This document shows positions 8,715-18,293 of a stretch of 64,000 bases of DNA, piece after piece. Origin of the DNA: Neorhizobium vignae (lineage in GTDB: Bacteria > Pseudomonadota > Alphaproteobacteria > Rhizobiales > Rhizobiaceae); NCBI RefSeq assembly GCF_000732195.1, contig NZ_JNNU01000013.1, positions 124,001-188,000 on the forward strand, given 5' to 3'. The notes beneath the pieces are model-generated. The model saw nothing but the letters and a program-made list of their open reading frames with translations. It made no database searches and was not told the DNA's origin. Positions within the stretch are counted from its first letter, which is position 1; each line of letters starts with the position of its first letter. The translations under genes and the position numbers were made by a program.

Positions 8715-9907
8715 CAAATTCTCCCGTCAGTCGCGTCTGCCCAGCCCGAAGCCAGGCTCACGTATTTGATTGCCCGCCTATGATAGGTATAGGCGATGTG
8801 CAATGTCCCGTCCGGCGCTTCCAGTAGCCACGGATAGGACATTTCCTTGTTCCGGCCATCGGTGGAATCGTTGGACAGGCAGGTGCCCGGCCCGTCTTCG
8901 ATCAGGATACGGACTGGGAAGCCTAGACCACCATCATTCGAAATGCAGACACAGACCGGCGCCCGGGGCACGCCCCAGACGGGCACGCATCCACCTGTGG
9001 GATCCGCATCCGGCCTTTCGTCGCTCTCGCCGAGCTCGTCGTAAAGCGAAGCACGGCGATCGTTCGACTGAGCCGCGTTTACCGGGTTGCAGATCATCGC
9101 AAGCCGACCGTCCTTCAACCGAATAACCGCAATCGAAGAATTGTTGTTCGGCACATCCGTTGCCTCGGGCACCGACCAGGATCGGCCGCCGTCGTCGCTT
9201 TCGCTCCGGTAGACGAAATCCGCCTGCCTTCGGCGGAAAAATGCCGCGTGACCGCCTGCCGGCAAGGCAACGGGACTCATGTGGACGCAGCCGGTCGATT
9301 GCGGCAATTCTTCGAGGCGCCAGGTTTTCCCGGCATCTGTCGAAATCCCGATAGCCGCCGTGTCATGGCTTCCATTCCATTTCTGGCCCGGCCGCTGAAC
9401 GCAGCGGAAGATCGGCAAAAGCCATGCGCCATCACCCCGCACCGACAACGGAGCCCGGATAAAACATCCTTTCGGCAGTCCGAGATAGGTGCCCGCCTCC
9501 GCTGTCAGCCTTGTCGGGTCGCCTTGATCGCGCCGGATCTCGGCCATCCGGATACGGCATTCGTCCTGATTACCGGAAGGCTGCGACGTGTGGAAAAGCC
9601 AGAGCCGGCCATCGGGCGCGGCAAACAGAACCGGATTCTGCTCCGAATGTGCGTCATCGAAACTCAGCCTCTGCGGCGGGCCCCAAAGATCCGAGCCGGG
9701 CAGGAGGACGGACGCGAAAATGGATATGTCGGACTTGCCCTCCAGCGAGCCGCCGAACCAGGCGCAGATCAACGCGCCGTCGGCGAGGAGATGCAGGAAG
9801 CTTGCATGGTTCTGGACCATAGGGGAAGGCAGCAAGGCTTCGCGCCTGCCGGCGGCCACCATCCGTACCGTGCCGGTCATTGCTGCCGCTATTTCATCAG
9901 GGCTCAT
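8714..9907 (-). CDS. Sialidase-like (BNR/Asp-box) protein, cytoplasmic
   Basis: This 397-residue beta-propeller protein has two good Asp boxes (STDAGKTW near residue 190, SDDGGRSW near 240), a weaker one (SNDGGLGF), the early AWFGGSLEGKSDISI segment of sialidase-like proteins, and an RAP arginine motif. There is no signal peptide, so it should act in the cytoplasm on an imported oligosaccharide or acid-sugar conjugate. It is the first gene of a minus operon with PdxA2 and the Fe-ADH, with a strong Shine-Dalgarno (GAGGAG). True sialidase activity is not established; a lyase or another glycosidase is possible. Confidence 0.78.
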   Translation of the reverse strand: MSPDEIAAAMTGTVRMVAAGRREALLPSPMVQNHASFLHLLADGALICAWFGGSLEGKSDISIFASVLLPGSDLWGPPQRLSFDDAHSEQNPVLFAAPDGRLWLFHTSQPSGNQDECRIRMAEIRRDQGDPTRLTAEAGTYLGLPKGCFIRAPLSVRGDGAWLLPIFRCVQRPGQKWNGSHDTAAIGISTDAGKTWRLEELPQSTGCVHMSPVALPAGGHAAFFRRRQADFVYRSESDDGGRSWSVPEATDVPNNNSSIAVIRLKDGRLAMICNPVNAAQSNDRRASLYDELGESDERPDADPTGGCVPVWGVPRAPVCVCISNDGGLGFPVRILIEDGPGTCLSNDSTDGRNKEMSYPWLLEAPDGTLHIAYTYHRRAIKYVSLASGWADATDGRI

Positions 9908-10341
9908 AAAGCTCTCCTCTCGGCGCTGAGAATTGCCAGAAACACAAAGTTGTCAAGTTTTATAATATGCGCAAGCCGCAGGTTTCGAGTGCTGCTGTCA
10001 CCATAACAATCTGGAATATAACAATATTTTCACGGATTAATTTTTCTCGAAAAATTACATCACAAAACAATTTGACAAAGTGTTTGGGACGGAACATGGT
10101 TTGGAGGAGAATAGCACAGGAGGAATAGGCGATCGCGGTGCAGCGAAATATGTGGCCCTGCCGTCAGGAGAAATTTTCGGTCCAGGCTCCGGACACTCCA
10201 CGATAGAGCCTCTAAATCGCCATCGGTCTTCCTTCACGGGTCGGCTCGCCAATCACCAAATCAGCCGTTCATCCACCGGGCCACGGCAGGTCGATCGGGA
10301 CGGTGTCTGATCAATATATATTCACTTGGGAGGTGAACTAC
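9908..10341. promoter_or_regulatory. Divergent control region with TTGTCAA and TTGACAA half-sites
   Basis: This 434-bp AT-rich gap separates the sialidase-like operon (minus) from the peptide-type ABC operon (plus). TTGTCAA lies at 9950-9956 and its reverse complement TTGACAA at 10072-10078, matching the pair before the kinase gene at 4775-4805. A Shine-Dalgarno GGGAGGTG (10328-10335) serves ATG 10342. No ORF in the gap looks coding. Promoter positions are not clear enough to call. Confidence 0.5.
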
Positions 10342-11838
10342 ATGAAGAAGATGCTGATGACCGCGCTGATCCTGGGATCTGCGCTTGCGCCGGCTTACGC
10401 AGGGTCCGGTCCCATCAAGATCGTGCTGCCAGAGGAAGCCGATCTGCTGGAGCCTTGCATGGCTACCCGCTCCAATATCGGCCGTATCATCATGGAGAAT
10501 GTCAGCGAAACGCTGACCGAGCTCGATGTTCGCGGCAAGAAGGGTGTCATGCCGCGCCTTGCCGAGAAATGGGAGCAGACCCAGGACGGCAGCTGGCGGT
10601 TCCATCTCCGACAGGGCGTTAAGTTCTCCAACGGAACGACGTTCGACGCCAAGGATGTGAAGCATAGCTTCGACCGCGTGATGAGCGACAAGAACGCCTG
10701 CGAATCCCGCCGCTATTTCGGCGGCATGAAGATCAGTGCCAATGTCGTCGATCCCTACACGATCGATTTCAAGGCCGACCCGGCCCAGCCGATCCTGCCC
10801 TTGCTGATGTCGCTGGTGACGATCGTTCCGGAAGAAACCCCGCTGGCATTCATTCGCGAGCCGATCGGAACCGGCCCCTATGCGCTGAAAAACTGGACGC
10901 CGGGTCAGCAGATCGTACTGGCCGCCCGCAGCGACTACTGGGGCGCCAAGCCGCAGGTAACCGAGGCGACCTATCTCTTCCGCTCCGATCCGTCCGTGCG
11001 TGCGGCGATGGTGAAGGCCGGCGAAGCGGATCTTTCTCCGTCGATCTCGCAGCTGGATGCGACCGATCCGAAGACCGACTTCTCCTATCTCGACAGCGAG
11101 ACGGTCTATCTGCGTCTCGACCACAACATTCAGCCGCTGAATGACGTGCGGGTTCGCAAGGCGCTCAATCTGGCCATCGATCGTCAGGCATTCATCGGCA
11201 CACTGGTGCCGGACGGTGCCGTTCTGGCGACGGCGCTGGTTCCGCCGACCACGCAGGGCTGGAACCCGGACGTCAAGGTGTTCCCCTATGATCCGGCAGG
11301 TGCCAAGAAGCTTCTCGCGGAGGCCAAGGCCGCCGGCGTGAAGGTCGATACGCCGATCACGCTGATCGCCCGCACGGCAAACTTCCCGAATGTTACCGAA
11401 ATCATGGAAGCGGTTCAGTCGCAGCTCCAGGAAGTCGGCTTCAAGGTCGATCTGAAGTTTGTCGAAGTGGCCGAGCACGAGAGCTACTATTCCAAGCCCT
11501 TCAAGGAAGGTCGTGGCCCGATCATCGTCGCCGCCATGCACGACAACTCCAAGGGCGATCCGTCCTTCACCATGTTCTTCAAATATGCCTCTCAGGGTAC
11601 GCAATCGGGCTTTACCGACCCCAAGGTCGACGACCTGATCAAGCGCGCCTCGGCGGCGGTCGGCGACGAACGTGCGAAGCTTTGGTCGCAGCTGATCGCC
11701 TACCTGCATGACGACGTGGTTGCAGACGCCCTTCTCTTCCACATGGTCGGCTTCTCGCGAGTTTCGCCGCGTATCGAATTCAAACCGACGATCGCGACAA
11801 ATTCGATGCTGCAATTGTCCGAGATCGGCATCAAATAG
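10342..11838 (+). CDS. ABC transporter substrate-binding protein, peptide/nickel (SBP family 5) type
   Basis: Starting at ATG 10342 (MKKMLMTALILGSALA, after GGGAGGTG) this gives 498 residues with a clear Sec signal peptide ending at AYA. The open frame extends to 10303 but lacks a ribosome site there. The SBP_bac_5 fold shows in RLAEKWEQTQDGSWRFHL, VKFSNGTTFDAKDVKHSFDR and GTGPYALKNW. It is the periplasmic receptor for the permeases and fused ATPase downstream. Family members bind oligopeptides, but also oligosaccharides and opine-like compounds; the sugar-acid context argues for the latter. Confidence 0.92.
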   Translation: MKKMLMTALILGSALAPAYAGSGPIKIVLPEEADLLEPCMATRSNIGRIIMENVSETLTELDVRGKKGVMPRLAEKWEQTQDGSWRFHLRQGVKFSNGTTFDAKDVKHSFDRVMSDKNACESRRYFGGMKISANVVDPYTIDFKADPAQPILPLLMSLVTIVPEETPLAFIREPIGTGPYALKNWTPGQQIVLAARSDYWGAKPQVTEATYLFRSDPSVRAAMVKAGEADLSPSISQLDATDPKTDFSYLDSETVYLRLDHNIQPLNDVRVRKALNLAIDRQAFIGTLVPDGAVLATALVPPTTQGWNPDVKVFPYDPAGAKKLLAEAKAAGVKVDTPITLIARTANFPNVTEIMEAVQSQLQEVGFKVDLKFVEVAEHESYYSKPFKEGRGPIIVAAMHDNSKGDPSFTMFFKYASQGTQSGFTDPKVDDLIKRASAAVGDERAKLWSQLIAYLHDDVVADALLFHMVGFSRVSPRIEFKPTIATNSMLQLSEIGIK

Positions 11839-11921
11839 TCAGCGGAAACCGGCTGCCGGATTTCCAATCACGACCCAAAGGCGGCGGGTATCTATCCGCC
11901 GCCATAATAGTCGAGGGCGAC

Positions 11922-12836
11922 ATGCTCAGTTTCATTCGTAAGCGCTCCGTGGCGAGCTTGATTTCACTGGTTGGGCTGCTTGTCCTGGTGTTCTTCCTGT
12001 CCCGCCTGACGGGCGATCCGGCCGCGCTCTTCCTGCCCGTCGAGGCTTCGGCCGAAATGAAGCAGCAGTTCCGCGAGCTTCACGGGTTGAACGACCCACT
12101 CATGGTCCAGTTCGGACGTTATGTCGGCGACGTGGTAACCGGGAATCTCGGAGAATCGCTGCGCAAGGCACGGCCGGCGCTGGGTGTGGTGACGGAGGCC
12201 TTCGTGTGGACGCTTTGGCTTGCCGTGATCACCATGTCGCTCGTCACGGCCGCCGCCATCGTTGTCGGCTCGCTCGCCGCTTTTCGTTCCGGTGGTTTCT
12301 TCGACCGGCTCTCCTCGATCATTTCACTCGTTGGCGCATCGGTCCCGGATTTCTGGCTGGCCATCGTCGCGATCGTCGTCTTCTCCGTTAACCTCGCATG
12401 GCTGCCGACCTCCGGCACGGGGTCGATCCTGCACTGGATCCTGCCGATCGCCGTGCTGTTCGTCCGTCCCTTCGGCATCATCGTGCAGGTGGTGCGCGGC
12501 TCGATGATCGGCGCGCTCTCCTCCGCCTATGTGAAGACGGCCCGCGCAAAAGGCGTCAAGGCCGGCCCGATCATCTTCATCCACGCCCTGCGCAACGCCA
12601 TGCTGCCGGTCATCACCGTCATCGGGGATCAGGCCGCGAGCCTCCTGAACGGCGCCGTGGTCATCGAGACCATCTTCGGTTTCCCGGGGGTCGGCAAGCT
12701 GATGATCGACTCGATCCTGCAGCGGGATTTCAACGTCGTCCTTGCCGCGATCCTGGTGACCGCGCTGGCGATCTTCCTCATGAACCTGCTGATCGACCTT
12801 GCCTATGCGCTTCTCGATCCGCGCATCCGTCATTGA
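11922..12836 (+). CDS. ABC transporter permease, DppB type
   Basis: This 304-residue inner-membrane permease has an N-terminal membrane anchor (SLVGLLVLVFFLSRLTGDP), about six hydrophobic segments and the cytoplasmic EAA-like loop (SAYVKTARAKGVK) that contacts the ATPase. The C-terminal FGFPGVGKLMIDSILQRDF is typical of DppB/OppB. It follows the binding protein by about 80 bp and precedes the second permease by 11 bp. Confidence 0.93.
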   Translation: MLSFIRKRSVASLISLVGLLVLVFFLSRLTGDPAALFLPVEASAEMKQQFRELHGLNDPLMVQFGRYVGDVVTGNLGESLRKARPALGVVTEAFVWTLWLAVITMSLVTAAAIVVGSLAAFRSGGFFDRLSSIISLVGASVPDFWLAIVAIVVFSVNLAWLPTSGTGSILHWILPIAVLFVRPFGIIVQVVRGSMIGALSSAYVKTARAKGVKAGPIIFIHALRNAMLPVITVIGDQAASLLNGAVVIETIFGFPGVGKLMIDSILQRDFNVVLAAILVTALAIFLMNLLIDLAYALLDPRIRH

Positions 12837-12847
12837 GGAGCGCAAGG

Positions 12848-13771
12848 ATGACTGTTTCCACCCCCGACACGACGATCACCCACGAGCCTCCCTTCCCGGT
12901 CCGCATGGCGCGAATGCTCTGGGCCGATAAGTTCGCCTTATGCGCGGTCATCTTCCTGCTCGTGATCATCGTGCTTGCCCTGGTCGGGCCATCCTGGCTT
13001 GGGGAGCTCGCCACCAAGCAGAATCTGCGCGGCCGCAACCTCGCGCCGTTCGACTGGAGCCGTGAATGGGTGTGGTGGATGGGGGCAGATGCTCTCGGCC
13101 GGCCGCTGCTCGCCCGCATCATCGTCGCGACGCAGAATACGATCATGGTCGCCGCCGGCGCGGTCATCCTGTCGTCGATCACCGGCACGCTGCTCGGACT
13201 CGTCGCCGGCTTTTCATCACCTCGCATCGGGCAGGTGATCATGCGCCTGGCAGACGTGATCATGTCCTTCCCCTCGCTGTTGATCGCGGTGATCGTCCTC
13301 TATCTCCTGGGTTCCTCGATCCTGAACCTGGTCGCTGTCCTGTCGATCACCCGCATCCCCGTTTACCTCCGCACCACCCGCGCCGAAGTGCTGGAGATCC
13401 GCGAGCGGATGTTCGTGCAGGCAGCGCGGGTGATGGGCGCTTCGCAGAACCGCATTCTGTTCCGTCACATCCTGCCGGTCGTTTTCCCGACGCTTACCAC
13501 GCTGGCGACGCTGGACTTTGCCTATGTCATGCTTGCCGAAAGCGCGTTGTCCTTCCTCGGCATCGGCATCCAGCCTCCCGCGATCACCTGGGGGCTGATG
13601 ATTTCCCAGGGGCGCCAGTATCTTACCAATGCCTGGTGGCTGTCATTCTGGCCCGGCCTGGCAATCATCATGACCACCTTGTCGCTCAACCTTTTGTCGA
13701 ACTGGCTGCGCATCGCGCTCGACCCCGTTCAGCGCTGGCGCCTGGAAATGAAAGGCCGAAAGAATGGCTGA
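12848..13771 (+). CDS. ABC transporter permease, DppC type
   Basis: The start is ATG 12848 (MTVSTPDTTITHEPP) after a GAGGAG-rich site, giving 307 residues; the open frame runs further upstream but overlaps the first permease. It has the DppC N-terminal helix, a periplasmic DALGRPLLARI segment, and the EAA loop around FVQAARVMGASQNRILFRH. The end overlaps the ATPase start by 8 bp, indicating coupled translation. Confidence 0.92.
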   Translation: MTVSTPDTTITHEPPFPVRMARMLWADKFALCAVIFLLVIIVLALVGPSWLGELATKQNLRGRNLAPFDWSREWVWWMGADALGRPLLARIIVATQNTIMVAAGAVILSSITGTLLGLVAGFSSPRIGQVIMRLADVIMSFPSLLIAVIVLYLLGSSILNLVAVLSITRIPVYLRTTRAEVLEIRERMFVQAARVMGASQNRILFRHILPVVFPTLTTLATLDFAYVMLAESALSFLGIGIQPPAITWGLMISQGRQYLTNAWWLSFWPGLAIIMTTLSLNLLSNWLRIALDPVQRWRLEMKGRKNG

Positions 13772-15380
13772 GCACCTGCTGGAAGTCCGCAACCTTTCGG
13801 TCGAATTCCACACGGCCGCCGGCGTCGTGCATGCCGTGCGAAACATCTCCTATCATCTCGACCGCGGCGAGACGCTGGCGATCCTCGGCGAAAGCGGCTC
13901 GGGCAAGTCGGTTTCGTCGGCGGCGATCATGAACCTCATCGACATGCCGCCCGGGCGGATCAGTGCCGGGCAGATCCTGCTTGACGGCAAGGACCTGCTG
14001 ACCATGCCGCCCCAGGCGCGCCGCGAGGCAAACGGGCGGCGGATCGCCATGATCTTTCAGGACCCGCTCAGCCACCTGAACCCGGTCTATACCGTCGGAT
14101 GGCAGATCCGCGAAGCGATGACGACCCACGGCATGCCGGCCGAACAGGCCAGGAGCGAAGCTTTGCGTCTGTTGACGCGGGTCGGCATTCCCGATCCGAA
14201 AGGCGCCATGGGCAAATATCCGCACGAATTTTCCGGCGGCCAGCGTCAGCGGGTGATGATTGCCATGGCGCTTGCGCTGCGGCCCGATCTGCTGATCGCC
14301 GACGAGCCGACCACAGCGCTCGATGTGACGGTCCAGGCCGAGGTGCTGGCGCTGTTGAAGGAGCTGCAGCGGGAAACCGGCATGGGCGTGCTGATCATCA
14401 CCCATGATCTCGGTGTGGTGGCCGACATCGCCGATCGCGTGGTCGTCATGGAAAAAGGCGAACTGGTCGAGACCGGCACGGTCCGCGACGTCTACAAGAA
14501 CCCGACGCATCCCTATACCAAAAAGCTGATCGGCGCCGCCCCCGGAAAAGGCGAGATGCACATCGCGCAGATTTCGGGCGAACCGCTGCTCAGTGTCCGG
14601 GACATACGCAAACGCTACGGCTCTTTCGATGCGCTGAAGGGCGTCTCGTTCGATCTCAGGGCCGGCGAAACCATGGCAATCGTCGGCGAAAGCGGCTCGG
14701 GCAAATCGACGCTCGCCCGCGTTCTTCTGAGGCTGGACGAGCCGGATGCCGGCACCGCGCATTGGAAGGGACGCGATCTCTTCACGCTCTCGCCATCGGA
14801 ACTCTACAAGCTCCGACGCGATCTTCAGATGGTCTTCCAGGATCCCACCCAGTCGCTCAATCCGCGCATGACGGTATTCCAGCTCGTCTCCGAAGCATGG
14901 GCCATTCATCCCGATATCCTGCCGAAACGCCAGTGGCGGGAACGGGTCGCGGAGCTGCTGGCGCAGGTCGGCCTCTCAGTCGAACACATGAGCCGTTATC
15001 CGCACCAGTTCTCGGGCGGACAGCGGCAGAGGATTGCAATCGCCCGGGCGCTGGCGCTCGAACCGCAGCTGATCGTCTGCGACGAGGCGGTGTCGGCGCT
15101 CGACGTGTCGGTGCAGGCTCAGGTCATCGCGCTTCTCGACAAGCTGCGCCGGGACATGGGCATCTCCTTCATCTTCATCGCCCACGATCTGCCTGTGGTC
15201 CGCGACTTCGCGGATTACGTCATGGTGATGCAGAAGGGTGAAGTGGTGGAATTGGGCACCGTTCGGGAGATCTTCGAGGCGCCCCGTGAAGCCTATACAA
15301 AAGCGCTCCTGGCGGCGAGCCTCGATCCGGACCCGGATGTTCAGGCCGAACACCGGGCAGCCCGTCTCAAACGTGCCTGA
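13764..15380 (+). CDS. Fused dipeptide-type ABC ATPase (DppD-DppF in one chain)
   Basis: This 538-residue protein has two complete ABC ATPase domains. The first has Walker A GESGSGKS (near residue 38), signature FSGGQRQRVMIA and Walker B LLIADEPTTALD. The second repeats these as GESGSGKST (near 310), FSGGQRQRIAIA and LIVCDEAVSALD. In Dpp/Opp importers the two ATPases are often separate genes; the fused form is common in rhizobial operons. It energises import by the two permeases upstream. Confidence 0.94.
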   Translation: MAEHLLEVRNLSVEFHTAAGVVHAVRNISYHLDRGETLAILGESGSGKSVSSAAIMNLIDMPPGRISAGQILLDGKDLLTMPPQARREANGRRIAMIFQDPLSHLNPVYTVGWQIREAMTTHGMPAEQARSEALRLLTRVGIPDPKGAMGKYPHEFSGGQRQRVMIAMALALRPDLLIADEPTTALDVTVQAEVLALLKELQRETGMGVLIITHDLGVVADIADRVVVMEKGELVETGTVRDVYKNPTHPYTKKLIGAAPGKGEMHIAQISGEPLLSVRDIRKRYGSFDALKGVSFDLRAGETMAIVGESGSGKSTLARVLLRLDEPDAGTAHWKGRDLFTLSPSELYKLRRDLQMVFQDPTQSLNPRMTVFQLVSEAWAIHPDILPKRQWRERVAELLAQVGLSVEHMSRYPHQFSGGQRQRIAIARALALEPQLIVCDEAVSALDVSVQAQVIALLDKLRRDMGISFIFIAHDLPVVRDFADYVMVMQKGEVVELGTVREIFEAPREAYTKALLAASLDPDPDVQAEHRAARLKRA

Positions 15381-15416
15381 TATAACGCCGATCGGCGGAT
15401 AAGCGGAGTTGATTGA

Positions 15417-16298
15417 ATGACCAGAAATGCCTTTGTCGCACTCGTGACCTGCTTCAACGAAGACGAGACGATCAACTTTGAGGCGACCCGCGCGCAGGTG
15501 CGCCGGCAGGTGGCGGCGGGCAACAACATCATGTGCGCCGGCACTAACGGCGATTTCACGGCTCTCACCCATGAAGAAAAGATCCGCCTGACCGAACACG
15601 TGGTCGACGAGGTTGCGGGTCGCGCCAAAGTCATCGTCAATGCCGGGATGCCGGCTACATTCGAGACAGTGCAACTGGCCAAAGAGTTCGATCGGATCGG
15701 CGTCGACGGCATCGCCGTCATCACCCCCTTCTTCATCGCCTGCACCCAGGACGGGCTGGTCCGCCATTTCTCGACGGTCGCGGATACGGTCAAGACGCCG
15801 GTCTATCTCTATGACATCCCGGCCCGGACCCAGAACCATATCGAGCCGGCGACGGCCGCAAAGCTTGCCGGGCACGGCAATATCGCCGGCATCAAGGATT
15901 CTGGCGGCGCTCAGGAAACTCTGGCAGCCTACCTTCAGGTCTCGAAAGAAAACCCGGGCTTCGAGGTCTACTCCGGTCCCGACCACCTCGTCCTGTGGTC
16001 GCTGCAGAACGGTGCGGCTGGCTGCATATCAGGCCTCGGAAACGCCCTGCCGCACGTGCTCGCCGGCATCCTTGCAGCCTTCAACTCCGGCGACATTGCG
16101 GAAGCGGAACGTCAGCAGGCGATCTATACCGCCTTCCGCACCGACCTTTATGCACTGGGCTTTGCGCCCGCCATGGTCAAGCGTTCGCTTTACCTGCAGG
16201 ACAAATCAGTCGGCGCGAGCAGGCAGCCTGCCCTGCTTCCAGACGAGGCTCAGGACGAGGAAATAAGAGAGATCCTGAAGAAGTACGAGCTGCTGTAG
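15417..16298 (+). CDS. DapA/N-acetylneuraminate lyase family aldolase
   Basis: This 293-residue TIM-barrel class I aldolase-family protein has a GTNGDFTALTHEEK motif near residue 43 (family GTTGE..TL), a catalytic-type Tyr in PVYLYDIPAR and the Schiff-base Lys in NIAGIKDSGG. Family members cleave or form 2-keto acids, including dihydrodipicolinate synthase, sialate lyase and keto-deoxy sugar acid aldolases or dehydratases. The operon with a sugar-type importer and acid-sugar enzymes points to a sugar-acid aldolase rather than lysine synthesis. It begins 36 bp after the ATPase gene. Confidence 0.86.
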   Translation: MTRNAFVALVTCFNEDETINFEATRAQVRRQVAAGNNIMCAGTNGDFTALTHEEKIRLTEHVVDEVAGRAKVIVNAGMPATFETVQLAKEFDRIGVDGIAVITPFFIACTQDGLVRHFSTVADTVKTPVYLYDIPARTQNHIEPATAAKLAGHGNIAGIKDSGGAQETLAAYLQVSKENPGFEVYSGPDHLVLWSLQNGAAGCISGLGNALPHVLAGILAAFNSGDIAEAERQQAIYTAFRTDLYALGFAPAMVKRSLYLQDKSVGASRQPALLPDEAQDEEIREILKKYELL

Positions 16299-16398
16299 GG
16301 TTTCGACTTCGAGGCGCAACATGTGCTTTGAATGGAGGAGCGGAATAGCGTTTGCTGACGTGAGGCCTCGCCAGTTTACGAGATCCTTCGAGTGCACC

Positions 16399-17463
16399 CT
16401 ATTTGGTGATGACGAAGACCGCGTCCGGCGCCCAGCTGATCCAGCATTCCTCGCCTTCCTTGATGATCACCACATCGGCACCGAGCACTCTGACGCGCAT
16501 GGGGATATCCCCTGCCCGTCCGATCACGAGTGCGTTGTCGCCGTAGTTGACGATCGTCTCGACGATCATGCGGACGTTCTTGCGGCCCTCGATCGGGCTG
16601 CGCGACAGCTTGATATGCTCCGGGCGGATCAGAAGCGTCACCTTTTGACCGTCGGCAAGAGCATCTTCGCCAGCGTATTGGAAGGCTCCAAGCGTCGGGT
16701 TCTCGGCCGTTTTGCCGGCCCCGCTGGTGATGATTGCCGGGATCAGGTTGCTCTCGCCGATGAAGGCGGCGACGAAGGAGGTCTGCGGGCGATGGTAGAT
16801 ATCGAGCGGCGGCGCGACCTGCTCGATACGTCCCTTCTCGAACACCACGATGCGATCGGACATCGACATGGCTTCCGACTGGTCGTGGGTCACGAAGATG
16901 GTCGTCACGCCGAGGCTGCGCTGGATGCGCTTGATCTCGATCTGCATCTGCTCACGCAGGTTCTTGTCGAGCGCGCCGAGCGGCTCGTCGAGCAGAAGCA
17001 GCGAAGGCTCGAAAACGAGGGCGCGGGCGAGCGCAACCCGCTGCTGCTGGCCGCCGGACAGTTCCTTCGGATGACGATGACCAAAACCCTTGAGGCCGAC
17101 GAGAAACAGCATGTCCTCCGCCTGCCTCAAGCCCTGCGAGCGGCTGACGCCACGCATCTGCAGGGGGAAATAGACATTCTCCACCGCCGTCTTGTGCGGA
17201 AACAAGGCGTAGTTCTGGAACACGATCCCGATATTGCGCTCATGCGGCGCAAGCCCTGAGATCGACCGACCGCCGATCTCCACCTTGCCGCCGCTCGCCT
17301 TTTCGAAACCGGCGATGATCATCAGGGTCGTCGTTTTGCCGGAGCCGCTCGGTCCGAGGAAGGTCACGAACTCCCCCTTGTCGACCGACAGGCTCACGTC
17401 GTCGAGCGCCGTGAAATGCCCGTAGGTCTTGGTGATGTTGGAGAGTTGCAGGTAGTTCGTCAT
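16399..17463 (-). CDS. Spermidine/putrescine-type ABC transporter ATPase (PotA-like)
   Basis: This 354-residue ATPase has Walker A GPSGSGKTT (near residue 36), signature LSGGQQQRVALARAL, Walker B LLLLDEPLGALD, the switch His in VTHDQSEAMSMSDR and a C-terminal TOBE domain (LIRPEHIKLSR). ATG 17463 (MTNYLQLSN) is preferred over an upstream TTG. It is the last gene of the eight-gene minus operon and converges on the DapA-family gene. The 100 bp between them hold no clear terminator. Confidence 0.93.
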   Translation of the reverse strand: MTNYLQLSNITKTYGHFTALDDVSLSVDKGEFVTFLGPSGSGKTTTLMIIAGFEKASGGKVEIGGRSISGLAPHERNIGIVFQNYALFPHKTAVENVYFPLQMRGVSRSQGLRQAEDMLFLVGLKGFGHRHPKELSGGQQQRVALARALVFEPSLLLLDEPLGALDKNLREQMQIEIKRIQRSLGVTTIFVTHDQSEAMSMSDRIVVFEKGRIEQVAPPLDIYHRPQTSFVAAFIGESNLIPAIITSGAGKTAENPTLGAFQYAGEDALADGQKVTLLIRPEHIKLSRSPIEGRKNVRMIVETIVNYGDNALVIGRAGDIPMRVRVLGADVVIIKEGEECWISWAPDAVFVITK

Positions 17464-17483
17464 GGGAGAAGTCCTTGCGAGGA

Positions 17484-18287
17484 TCAATGCGCGCCGGCCG
17501 GTCGGCTCGGCTTGGGAGCGCGACTGCGCAGCGCGCTGGCGAAATAGGGAGCCGCGATGCCGATCAGCACGACGAAGAACAGCAGCGTCGAGATGACGGC
17601 GATCACCGGATCGGCCTCCTGGCGGATGCTGTCGAACATCTTGCGCGGCAGGGTCTCTGCGTCGCGGCCCGAGATGAAGATCGCGACCACAGTCTCGTCG
17701 AAGGACTGGATGAAGGCGAAAAGAGAGCTGATGACCAGCCCCGGCCGTAGAATTGGCAATGTCACGTGCAGGAAGGTCTTCGCGGGACTGGCGCCGAGGC
17801 TTAGCGCGGCGCGTTCAAGATTTCGGTCGAAGCCTTTGAGATTGGCCGAAAGGACGAGGAAGGCGATCGGCACCGACAGGCAGGTATGCGCCAGGATGAC
17901 GCCGAGATGGCTGTGCACCAGCCCGAGATCGCCGAAGTAGGAATAGTAGCCGACCGCCATGACGATATGCGGCACCGCCATCGGCATCAGCATCATCAGG
18001 TCGGCAAAACCCTTGCCGCGAAACTTGTGGCGCACCAGGGCGAAGGTTGCCGGCACGACCAGGGCCATGGTGAGAATGGTCGTCGCGGTCGCGATCAGGA
18101 TGCTGTTCCAGGTGGGTATCAGCCAGTCCGTGTTGGTGAAATAAGCGCGATAATAACCGAACCAATAGCCCGGCGGCGGGAACTGCAGCGAACTCGCATT
18201 CGAAAACGACATCGGCACGACGATGACGAGCGGGGCTGCAATGAAGAGCACGACGACGAAGCCGGCCCAGCGCATGAACGTATTCAT
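17484..18287 (-). CDS. ABC transporter permease, PotC type
   Basis: This 267-residue permease has about six membrane segments and the EAA loop (ERAALSLGASPAKTFLHV) typical of the second permease of polyamine/opine-type importers. Its ATG lies 6 bp after the PotB-type stop with a GGGGGTGA site, so the two are coupled. Confidence 0.92.
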   Translation of the reverse strand: MNTFMRWAGFVVVLFIAAPLVIVVPMSFSNASSLQFPPPGYWFGYYRAYFTNTDWLIPTWNSILIATATTILTMALVVPATFALVRHKFRGKGFADLMMLMPMAVPHIVMAVGYYSYFGDLGLVHSHLGVILAHTCLSVPIAFLVLSANLKGFDRNLERAALSLGASPAKTFLHVTLPILRPGLVISSLFAFIQSFDETVVAIFISGRDAETLPRKMFDSIRQEADPVIAVISTLLFFVVLIGIAAPYFASALRSRAPKPSRPAGAH

Positions 18288-18293
18288 GTTCGG

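Noticed and set aside
7275..8783. 502-codon plus-strand frame
   Set aside because: It is the complement of the Fe-ADH and PdxA2 genes, whose motifs are unambiguous.
12398..12847. N-terminal extension of the DppC-type frame
   Set aside because: It overlaps the DppB gene out of frame; ATG 12848 has its own ribosome site and gives the family length.
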